Below, one piece after another: positions 22,547-29,667 of a stretch of DNA of 34,279 bases. A program made the translations under genes and the position numbers. Numbering within the stretch: position 1 is the stretch's first letter; every line of letters starts with the position of its first letter. The notes beneath the pieces were generated by a model. The model worked only from the letters and a program-made list of their open reading frames with translations. It searched no databases and was not told where the DNA came from. Source of the DNA: Clostridia bacterium (GTDB taxonomy: Bacteria; Bacillota; Clostridia; Oscillospirales; CAG-272); contig JAFYPJ010000074.1 of NCBI GenBank assembly GCA_017547545.1, forward strand, positions 1 to 34,279, written 5' to 3'.

Positions 22547-23498
22547 TATGAAAACGGCTTCTGTAATTAAAAAGGTCGGTTTGGTCATCCTTTCTCTTGT
22601 TCTCTGCTTTTGTCTTTTCTCCTGTTCCAAAGAGATTGGCGCAGGTTATGAAAACAAGGATATTGTATTGAAGGCAAATAAAGAAAAGATCTCATACGAT
22701 ACCTACAGGTATTTTTATATGAATTATAAGGATTCTATGCCGCAGGCAGACGAAGAGGAGCTTTATTCTCTTTGTACCAAGGCAATTGCACAGGATCTTG
22801 CAATAACTCTTTTGGCAAAGGAATATAAGGTTGAATTGGATGATTCCGAAAAGGAAACTCTAAACACATATGTGCAGAGTATCATAGACGAAAAGGGCGG
22901 AGAGGAAGAATATTACCAATATCTTTCGGAAAATTACCTTACGGGTGATCTTTTCCGCCACCTCTATTCCCAGAAGCTCCTGGAGCAGAGCCTTCGAGAA
23001 TACCTGATGAGCGAATATAACAATATCATTCCTTCAGATGATGCAAGCTTTGAAAAAGACCTTGAAAAAAATTTCATGGCAGCAAAGCAGATCCTTATAA
23101 AAAAGGAGAGCGCAAATGCAAGTGAGCTTGCTTCGGAAATTATGCAAATGCTTGAGGAGGGGGAGGACTTTGACACCCTTGTGGCAGAATATAATGAAGA
23201 TGAGGGAACAGACAGCGAATACGGAAGGTATTTTACCAAGGGTATGATGGTTGCTGAATTTGAAGAAGCGGTGCTTTCTGTAAAAGAGGGTGAGCTTTAT
23301 CCCGAAGTAGTTGAAAGCTCTGTGGGCTATCATATCATTAAACGTTTACCCATTGATATGAAGTATGTTGACGAAAATTACGAAACGCTTCGGTATTATT
23401 ACCAAACCAGATGCGCAAATGAGATAATTTCAGAAAAAGCAGACAGCATCAAATTTGAAAAAACCAAGAAGTTTGATTCATTTACTGCCGGAAAATAA
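22533..23498 (+). CDS. PpiC/parvulin-type peptidyl-prolyl isomerase lipoprotein (PrsA-like)
   Basis: 321 residues from GTG at 22533, eight bases after GGAGGAGA and overlapping the previous gene. A lipoprotein signal peptide is clear: KK at 13-14, a hydrophobic core to about 29 and the lipobox LFSC with C31. The helical chaperone part covers about 40-180; the rotamase domain covers about 185-295 (AAKQILIKK, FDTLVAEYNED, GRYFTKGMM, EFEEAVLSVKEGE, SSVGYHIIK). It should sit on the outer membrane face and fold exported proteins, perhaps components of the neighbouring transporter. GYHIIK matches the usual parvulin end. Confidence 0.9.
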   Translation: MKQPDMKTASVIKKVGLVILSLVLCFCLFSCSKEIGAGYENKDIVLKANKEKISYDTYRYFYMNYKDSMPQADEEELYSLCTKAIAQDLAITLLAKEYKVELDDSEKETLNTYVQSIIDEKGGEEEYYQYLSENYLTGDLFRHLYSQKLLEQSLREYLMSEYNNIIPSDDASFEKDLEKNFMAAKQILIKKESANASELASEIMQMLEEGEDFDTLVAEYNEDEGTDSEYGRYFTKGMMVAEFEEAVLSVKEGELYPEVVESSVGYHIIKRLPIDMKYVDENYETLRYYYQTRCANEIISEKADSIKFEKTKKFDSFTAGK

Positions 23499-23499
23499 T

Positions 23500-24330
23500 A
23501 TGAAAAAAAGATTATTTATAACAGATATGGACGGAACTCTGCTTAACAATAAGTGCGAGCTTTCGGATAATTCAAGGCAAATAATAAACTCCCTTACAGA
23601 TAAGGGAGTTTGTTTTAGCGTTGCAACTGCAAGAACCATTATGAGTGTTGGGCATATATTGGACGGCCTGAATATAACAGCTCCCGCCGTACTTATGACG
23701 GGGGTATGCATATATGATATGGCTAAAAAGGAGTATATCCATTGTCATTACATAAATGAAAGATCGGTCCGCCGTTTTTGTGATATAGTTGGCAAGGCAA
23801 CGGATATTTCTCCTTATATATATACAATAAGAGATAATGAGCTTTGTGTTTACTGTGAGCAGATGGATACTCCTGCTGCAAAGGCTTTTGCCGAGGAGAG
23901 AAGAAAAAAGTACGGTAAACGCTTTGTAATATTAAAGTCATTTGAAGAGCTTGATACATCAAATGTGCTCTATTTTGTTATTACAGCAAAGAAAGAAGTA
24001 ATAGATCCTTATTATGAGAAGCTCAAGGGAGATAAGGAGCTTTACTATTCTTATTACAGAGATATTTACGATACAGGTGTATATTATCTTGAAATATGCA
24101 GCGCTAAGGCTTCAAAGGCAGGTGGTATACGCTATCTGCGGGAAAATTACGGTTTTAGTGAGATCCATTGCTTTGGTGATAACAATAATGATATCCCCAT
24201 GTTCAGTGAAAGTGATTTTTGCTATGCGGTGGAGAATGCTCTGCCTGAGCTTAAAGAAATTGCAACCGAGGTTATTGCTTCAAATGAAAATGACGGGGTT
24301 GCTCTTAAAATGAAGGAGCTTTGCCAATGA
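23500..24330 (+). CDS. HAD-superfamily (Cof-like) phosphatase
   Basis: 276 residues from the ATG at 23500, one base after the preceding stop; only a GGAAAA-like SD is visible, so expression probably depends on coupling. Motif I is DMDGTLLNN near residues 8-16, motif II the threonine/serine of VATAR, motif III the lysine in SAKASKAGGIRYL, motif IV GDNNNDIPMF. The cap is of the C2B type typical of Cof proteins that dephosphorylate sugar phosphates or cofactors. The substrate is unknown. It overlaps the next HAD gene by ATGA. Confidence 0.9.
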   Translation: MKKRLFITDMDGTLLNNKCELSDNSRQIINSLTDKGVCFSVATARTIMSVGHILDGLNITAPAVLMTGVCIYDMAKKEYIHCHYINERSVRRFCDIVGKATDISPYIYTIRDNELCVYCEQMDTPAAKAFAEERRKKYGKRFVILKSFEELDTSNVLYFVITAKKEVIDPYYEKLKGDKELYYSYYRDIYDTGVYYLEICSAKASKAGGIRYLRENYGFSEIHCFGDNNNDIPMFSESDFCYAVENALPELKEIATEVIASNENDGVALKMKELCQ

Positions 24331-24965
24331 AGTATACGCATATCCTCTGGGATTTTAACGGAACAATTATAGATGATGTGGCAACAGGAATAAAAAGTGT
24401 AAACACCTTGCTTGAAAGAAGAGGATTGCCCGTAATAGAAAGTCTTGAAAGATATCACAGCGTTTTCACCTTTCCCATAACCCGTTATTATACAAATTTA
24501 GGGTTTGATTTTGATAAAGAACCCTTTGCTGATATAGCAATAGAATGGACAGAGCAAAACGAAGAAAATATAAAAAAAGCTCCCTTGCATAAAGATGTAA
24601 GGAAAGCATTTGAATTTTTTAAATCACAAAATATCCCTCAGATAATTCTTTCCGCCACAAAAAAAGATATGCTTGTAAATCATATCAAAGGTCTTGGTGT
24701 GGCAGAATATTTCGATGAATTTTTAGGTCTTGATAACATTCATGCCGAAAGCAAGGTTGCTATTGGCGAGGAATGGATAAATAAAAATCCGGGTGCTGTC
24801 CCTTTAATGATAGGTGATACCACCCATGATTCCGAGGTTGCGCAAAAAATGGGCTGCGAGTGTGTTCTTATTGCAAAAGGACACCAAAGCAAAAAAACCC
24901 TTCTTGCAACGGGAAGAAGGGTTTATGATTCACTTGAAGAATTATTAAGTTTATTTATGGAATAA
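24327..24965 (+). CDS. HAD-superfamily hydrolase (phosphoglycolate phosphatase-like)
   Basis: 212 residues from the ATG at 24327; a TTG two codons earlier is open, but AAGGAG at 24312-24317 gives better spacing to the ATG. Motif I reads DFNGTIIDD (an N for the usual D-G-T spacing residue), motif II is ILSATKKD, and motif IV GDTTHDSEVAQKMG. A C1 helical cap lies between. Such proteins hydrolyse small phosphoesters. The codons near 24895-24924 also form a minus-strand terminator for the convergent DUF1846 gene, and the two genes overlap by 15 bases at their 3' ends. Confidence 0.87.
   Translation: MKYTHILWDFNGTIIDDVATGIKSVNTLLERRGLPVIESLERYHSVFTFPITRYYTNLGFDFDKEPFADIAIEWTEQNEENIKKAPLHKDVRKAFEFFKSQNIPQIILSATKKDMLVNHIKGLGVAEYFDEFLGLDNIHAESKVAIGEEWINKNPGAVPLMIGDTTHDSEVAQKMGCECVLIAKGHQSKKTLLATGRRVYDSLEELLSLFME
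24891..24924 (-). terminator. Terminator of the DUF1846 gene inside the HAD coding sequence
   Basis: AAACCCTTCTT (24895-24905) and AAGAAGGGTTT (24914-24924) form a perfect 11-bp stem with an eight-base loop. On the minus strand it is followed by seven T residues. It lies within the coding region of the convergent HAD gene, about 27 bases past the DUF1846 stop. Confidence 0.85.
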
Positions 24966-26438
24966 TTTCTTTGTTGTGTAGGTAGGCTCACAGGTAAGAT
25001 TTATACCTAATTTTCTGTAGATATCATCGTCTACCTGAGCAAGCATTACCGTTGAATGAGCCTCACAGCCCTTTAAGCATTCAAGATTTTCGTAAGCTAA
25101 CTTTGCATTTTCGTTCATCGTTGCGGAAATGGAAAGAGCAATGAGAGTTTCGTCTGAATGAAGACGGGGATTGTGGTTGCCAAGAGTTTTAACCTTGAGT
25201 GCCTGAACAGGCTCAATAATGGCAGGATCTATAAGCTTGATGGGTTTTTCAAGCCCGGAATAGGTTTTAACCGCGTTCAAAAGAGCAGCGGAGGCTGCAC
25301 CTAAAAGTGCAGAGGTTTTTCCTGTTACAATTCTGCCGTCGGGAAGCTCTATGGCAACAGCAGGCTGATTGTCTGTAGCTTCACTTCTTTCTATAGCGGC
25401 ACTTACAACAGGACGGTTTTCTTCGGTTATCTGTGCCTGGCGCATAAGGGTTTCAACCTTCTGTACCGCGGTTTCATTACATAAACCCTTCTTTTTCTGG
25501 CAGAGGGTTTTAAAATATCTTCTTATGATCTCGTTGTGTGAAGCTTCTCTTACAGCCTCATCGTCAACTATACAGAAGCCTGCCATGTTAACTCCCATAT
25601 CTGTAGGAGATTTATAGGGACTCTCTCCGGATATCTGCTCGAAAATTGCATTAAGAACCGGGAAAACCTCAACATCTCGGTTATAGTTTACGGTGGTAAC
25701 ACCGTAGGCCTCAAGATGATAGGGATCTATCATGTTTATATCGTCAAGATCGGCTGTTGCCGCCTCATATGCAAGGTTAACGGGATGCTTTAAGGGAAGA
25801 TTCCAAACGGGGAAGGTTTCAAATTTGGCATATCCCGCTTTAACTCCTCTTTTGTGCTCATGATAGAGCTGGGATAAGCAGGTTGCCATTTTTCCGCTTC
25901 CGGGACCGGGTGCGGTTAAGATAACAAGGGGACGCTTTGTTTCGATATATTCGTTTTTGCCAAAGCCCTCGTCACTTACTATATGCTTTACATTATAGGG
26001 GTAACCTTCTATGGGATAATGGAGATACACTTTAAGTCCAAAGCCTTCAAGCTTATCCTTAAAGCTCTTTACTCCTGCCTGGCCTCTGTACTGCGCAATA
26101 CAAACGCTGCCAACATAAAGTCCGCAGGCGCGAAAGGCGTCTATAAGACGCAAAACATCAACATCATAGGTTATTCCTATATCTCCGCGCACCTTGTTGT
26201 TTTCTATATGTTCGGAATTGATTACTATAACAACTTCAGCTTCATCCTTTATGTTCAGGAGCATCTGAAGCTTACTGTCGGGACGGAATCCCGGAAGTAC
26301 CCGGGAAGCATGAAAGTCATCAAAAAGCTTTCCGCCGAATTCAAGGTATAATTTCCCCCCGAATTTGCTGATGCGCTTGCCTATTTCTTCAGATTGAAGT
26401 CTGATATAAGCGTCATTGTCAAAGCCTTTTCTGAACAT
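24951..26438 (-). CDS. DUF1846 domain-containing protein
   Basis: 495 residues from the ATG at 26438; an upstream in-frame TTG is ignored because the GGGGGG run behind it serves as the ribosome binding site, seven bases before the ATG. MFRKGFDNDAYI, then GKLYLEFGGKLFDDFHASRVLPGF, is the typical opening of the DUF1846 family, and PGPGSGKMATCLSQ near residue 195 is a phosphate-binding-like glycine loop. The family has known structures but no agreed function. No signal peptide. It is monocistronic, with its own promoter and terminator. Confidence 0.92.
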   Translation of the reverse strand: MFRKGFDNDAYIRLQSEEIGKRISKFGGKLYLEFGGKLFDDFHASRVLPGFRPDSKLQMLLNIKDEAEVVIVINSEHIENNKVRGDIGITYDVDVLRLIDAFRACGLYVGSVCIAQYRGQAGVKSFKDKLEGFGLKVYLHYPIEGYPYNVKHIVSDEGFGKNEYIETKRPLVILTAPGPGSGKMATCLSQLYHEHKRGVKAGYAKFETFPVWNLPLKHPVNLAYEAATADLDDINMIDPYHLEAYGVTTVNYNRDVEVFPVLNAIFEQISGESPYKSPTDMGVNMAGFCIVDDEAVREASHNEIIRRYFKTLCQKKKGLCNETAVQKVETLMRQAQITEENRPVVSAAIERSEATDNQPAVAIELPDGRIVTGKTSALLGAASAALLNAVKTYSGLEKPIKLIDPAIIEPVQALKVKTLGNHNPRLHSDETLIALSISATMNENAKLAYENLECLKGCEAHSTVMLAQVDDDIYRKLGINLTCEPTYTTKKLFHK

Positions 26439-26483
26439 CTTCGTTCCCCCCAATTGGTTTAAAATATAATAAACACAAACACT

Positions 26484-26512
26484 ATTTTATCACACATGAA
26501 ATCAAAAGTCAA
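26484..26512 (-). promoter_or_regulatory. Promoter of the DUF1846 gene
   Basis: Minus-strand TTGACT (26512-26507), 17 bases and TAAAAT (26489-26484), about 45 bases before the start codon. A TATAAT box near 26515-26520 on the plus strand may serve the divergent methyltransferase, but without a good -35. Confidence 0.6.
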
Positions 26513-26535
26513 GTTATAATAAAGGAAAGCAAAAT

Positions 26536-27657
26536 ATGGAAACTTACAAATATGTGGCAACCTGCCTTTTCGGTCTTGAAAAGCTCTTAGGTGAGGAAAT
26601 TGATGCTCTTGGTTATAAGAGGATTGAAACAATTGACGGCAGAGTAACCTTTGAAGGAGGAATTGATGCTATTGCCCGTTGCAATATCAATCTCAGAGTT
26701 GCGGAAAGAGTGTATATTCTTGTGGGTAGCTTCCCTGCACCTACCTTTGATGCACTTTTTGAAGGTACAAAGGCCCTTTGTTGGGATGAATGGATCCTTG
26801 AAGATGACGAATTTCCCGTAACCGGACATTCGGTAAAAAGTAAGCTTACCTCTATTCCGGATTGCCAGAAAATTGTAAAAAAGGCGGTGGTAGACAGCCT
26901 TTCTTCGGTTTACGGAATAGAACGCTTTTGTGAGGAAGGCTCAAGGGTTAGGATTGAATTTTTCATACTTAACGATATTGCCCATCTTATGATTGATACA
27001 AGCGGAAGTCCGTTGTTTAAACGCGGATACCGAACAGAGTCCAATTCAGCACCCTTGCGCGAAACTTTGGCGGCAGCATTGGTAAAGCTTTCCCGCCCCA
27101 GAGAAAATGTTGTAACATGGGATCCCTTTTGCGGATCGGGAACAATACCGATAGAAGCGGCTATGCAAATGACGAACACAGCTCCCGGAATAAATCGCAG
27201 CTTTGCCGCAGAGGACTTTTATACTTTACCTATGGATATCTGGTCAAGGGCAAGGGAAGAGGCAAGGGATAATATAATTAAAAGTGACTTTATTGCCTTT
27301 GCAAGTGATATTGATCCTGTATGTATAGAAATTGCAAATGCCAACATAAAACGCGCAGGTATGGAAAGTAATGTGAAATGCTTTTTGCAGGATGCTTTGA
27401 AGATTCAAAAAGGGGATATGAGGGGAACTGTTGTATGTAATCCTCCCTACGGTGAAAGACTTATGGATAAGCAGAGCTGTGAAAAGCTCTACCGTGCTAT
27501 GGGCGAGCATTTCAAAACGCTCGAACCCTGGCAGATCTATATTATTACATCCCATCCCTATTTTGAAAAATTTTACGGCAAAAAGGCAGATAAGGTGCGT
27601 AAGCTGTATAACGGTATGATAAAATGTAATTATTATCAGTATTTTAAGCATAAATAA
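26536..27657 (+). CDS. THUMP-domain class I SAM RNA methyltransferase (RlmL/YpsC-like)
   Basis: 373 residues. The N-terminal ferredoxin-like/THUMP part covers about 1-155, with YVATCLFGLEKLLGEE at the start. The Rossmann methyltransferase follows, with DPFCGSGTIPIEAA at 196-209 as the SAM motif and CNPPYGERL at 301-309 as the catalytic N-P-P-Y for N2-guanine or N6-adenine methylation. Relatives modify 23S rRNA G2445 or tRNA. It has AAAGGAAAG before the ATG and ends directly in a terminator shared with typA. Confidence 0.93.
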   Translation: METYKYVATCLFGLEKLLGEEIDALGYKRIETIDGRVTFEGGIDAIARCNINLRVAERVYILVGSFPAPTFDALFEGTKALCWDEWILEDDEFPVTGHSVKSKLTSIPDCQKIVKKAVVDSLSSVYGIERFCEEGSRVRIEFFILNDIAHLMIDTSGSPLFKRGYRTESNSAPLRETLAAALVKLSRPRENVVTWDPFCGSGTIPIEAAMQMTNTAPGINRSFAAEDFYTLPMDIWSRAREEARDNIIKSDFIAFASDIDPVCIEIANANIKRAGMESNVKCFLQDALKIQKGDMRGTVVCNPPYGERLMDKQSCEKLYRAMGEHFKTLEPWQIYIITSHPYFEKFYGKKADKVRKLYNGMIKCNYYQYFKHK

Positions 27658-27686
27658 AAGGAGCCTTTTACAGACTCCTTTTATTT
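27652..27686. terminator. Bidirectional terminator between methyltransferase and typA
   Basis: AAATAAAAGGAG (27652-27663), an 11-base loop and the exact complement CTCCTTTTATTT (27675-27686). The left arm contains the methyltransferase stop codon; typA ends ten bases to the right. Confidence 0.9.
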
Positions 27687-27696
27687 ATTTGTTTAT

Positions 27697-29535
27697 TTAT
27701 GAATTTGCCTGTTTTCTCTTTTTGCTTTCTGCCTTTAAGCGAAGCTCTGTGTTGAGAATTGCCTTACGCAGACGGATATTTTCCGGAGTAACCTCTATAA
27801 GCTCGTCCTCTGTAATAAACTCAATAGATTCTTCAAGGCTGAAACGCACGGGTGTTACAAGACGGAGTGCTTCATCCGCACCTGCGGAACGGATAGCGGT
27901 AAGCTGTTTCTTTTTACAAACATTAACCGCTATATCTCCCTGCTTGGGATTTTCACCAACTATCATGCCTTCATATACGGGGGTTGCGGGACCAATGAAC
28001 ATTGAACCTCTGTCCTGAGCATTGAAAAGACCGTAGGAAGTGGATTCTCCCGCTTCACTTGCAACAAGTGAGCCGGTATAACGAAGAGGAATATCACCCT
28101 GCTTGGGCTTGTAGCTGTCAAATATGGAATTGATGATACCTTCACCTCTTGTGTCGGTTAAGAACTGGCTTCTGTAACCGAAGAAGAATCTTGAAGGAAT
28201 AATATATTCAAGGCGCATGCGGTTACCCTGAGGAGCCATTTCAATAAGCTCTGCATGGCGGGCACCAAGCTTTTCCATAACCGAACCCATACAGCTTTCG
28301 GGAACATCCACAACAACTCTTTCGCAGGGTTCACAGATAACGCCGTCTATTTCCTTCATAAGAACACGGGGAGAGCTTACGCTGAGCTCATAACCCTCAC
28401 GGCGCATAGTTTCAATAAGAATAGAAAGGTGCATTTCACCTCTGCCCGATACTCTGAAGGAATCAGAGGTCTCACCGTCCTCAACGCGAAGGGAAACATC
28501 TTTAAGAAGTTCTTTATAAAGTCTTGCTCTGATCTGACGGGAGGTAACAAATTTACCCTCTCTGCCCGCAAAGGGACTGTCATTAACAGCAAAGGTCATC
28601 TCAAGGGTAGGTTCGCTTATCTTAACAAAGGGAAGTGCTTCGGGGGCAGCAAGAGAGGTTACGGTATCTCCGATAGTGATATCAGCGGCTCCGGAGAAGC
28701 AAACGATATCACCCATTTTTGCCTCGGTTACGGGTGTACGGGTAAGTCCGTCAAACTGATAAATAGAAACGATCTTTGTTTTAACGGGAGCCTTATCGGG
28801 GGTATGGTAGTTGGAGATATAAACCTCCTGGTTCTGTTTGATAACACCGCGTTCTATTCTTCCTATACCGATTCTGCCCACATAGTCATTATAGTCGATA
28901 GAGGAAACAAGAAGTTGTAATTCACCCTCATCATCACCTTCGGGACAGGGGATATATTCAACTATAGTGTCGAAAAGAGGCTCAAGATTTACACCCTCCT
29001 GATAAGGAGAAAGACTTGCGGTACCGGCTCTTCCCGAACAGAAAAGCATGGGGCAGTCAAGCTGCTCACCGGTTGCATCAAGCTCTAAAAGAAGTTCAAG
29101 AACTTCATTTTCAACCTCTTCAAGTCTTGCATCGGGACGGTCTATCTTATTTACAACAACGATAACGGGATGATTCAATTCAAGTGCCTTCTGCAAAACG
29201 AATCTGGTCTGGGGCATGGGGCCCTCTGCGGCATCAACCAAAAGGATAACACCGTTAACCATTTTAAGGATTCGTTCAACCTCACCGCCAAAATCGGCAT
29301 GGCCGGGGGTGTCAATAATATTTATTTTTGTGTCTTTGTAGTGTACTGCGGTGTTTTTTGCAAGAATGGTAATTCCTCTTTCACGCTCAAGCGCATTAGA
29401 GTCCATAACACGGTCTTCTGTTTCCTGATTTTCACGGTAAACACCGCCCTGCTTTAACATTTCATCAACAAGAGTTGTTTTTCCGTGGTCAACATGGGCG
29501 ATGATCGCCACATTTCTTAAATCTACTCTTTTCAA
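27697..29535 (-). CDS. typA: GTP-binding translation factor TypA/BipA
   Basis: 612 residues from TTG at 29535. A further upstream TTG is open, but its GAGGAG is the ribosome binding site, seven bases before this TTG, and the resulting start MKRVDLRNVAIIAHVDHGKT matches the usual TypA beginning. G1 is AHVDHGKT (13-20), G3 DTPGH, G4 NKID; domains II, III and V and the C-terminal TypA-specific domain with GVSEAGEST-like LVASEAGESTSYGL follow. It is a ribosome-bound GTPase involved in stress and ribosome assembly. A consensus promoter lies about 46 bases upstream. Confidence 0.97.
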   Translation of the reverse strand: MKRVDLRNVAIIAHVDHGKTTLVDEMLKQGGVYRENQETEDRVMDSNALERERGITILAKNTAVHYKDTKINIIDTPGHADFGGEVERILKMVNGVILLVDAAEGPMPQTRFVLQKALELNHPVIVVVNKIDRPDARLEEVENEVLELLLELDATGEQLDCPMLFCSGRAGTASLSPYQEGVNLEPLFDTIVEYIPCPEGDDEGELQLLVSSIDYNDYVGRIGIGRIERGVIKQNQEVYISNYHTPDKAPVKTKIVSIYQFDGLTRTPVTEAKMGDIVCFSGAADITIGDTVTSLAAPEALPFVKISEPTLEMTFAVNDSPFAGREGKFVTSRQIRARLYKELLKDVSLRVEDGETSDSFRVSGRGEMHLSILIETMRREGYELSVSSPRVLMKEIDGVICEPCERVVVDVPESCMGSVMEKLGARHAELIEMAPQGNRMRLEYIIPSRFFFGYRSQFLTDTRGEGIINSIFDSYKPKQGDIPLRYTGSLVASEAGESTSYGLFNAQDRGSMFIGPATPVYEGMIVGENPKQGDIAVNVCKKKQLTAIRSAGADEALRLVTPVRFSLEESIEFITEDELIEVTPENIRLRKAILNTELRLKAESKKRKQANS

Positions 29536-29580
29536 AATTTTTCTCCTCAAAAACTAAGATTCTTATATTCACAACTTTTT

Positions 29581-29609
29581 ATTATATACCTATTTTTTTA
29601 ACATGTCAA
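29581..29609 (-). promoter_or_regulatory. typA promoter
   Basis: Minus-strand TTGACA (29609-29604), 17 bases and TATAAT (29586-29581), full consensus. Confidence 0.85.
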
Positions 29610-29620
29610 TAATTTTATAA

Positions 29621-29653
29621 AAACAAATAAGCTGTCTGTAAAAGACAGCTTAT
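29621..29653 (-). terminator. Terminator of the SLH/DUF4838 gene
   Basis: ATAAGCTGTCT (29627-29637), loop GTAAA and AGACAGCTTAT (29643-29653). On the minus strand TTGTTTTTAT follows. It separates the surface-protein gene from the typA promoter. Confidence 0.85.
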
Positions 29654-29667
29654 CGGTATCTGTTTGT

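Noticed and set aside
23455-23502. Cof-like protein starting at 23455 inside the PpiC gene
   Set aside because: The upstream extension has no SD and adds residues before the motif I strand; the ATG at 23500 places DMDGT at the usual position.
27697-29550. Longer TypA from TTG at 29550
   Set aside because: Its codons contain the GAGGAG ribosome binding site for the TTG at 29535, and TypA proteins normally begin close to the DLRN motif.
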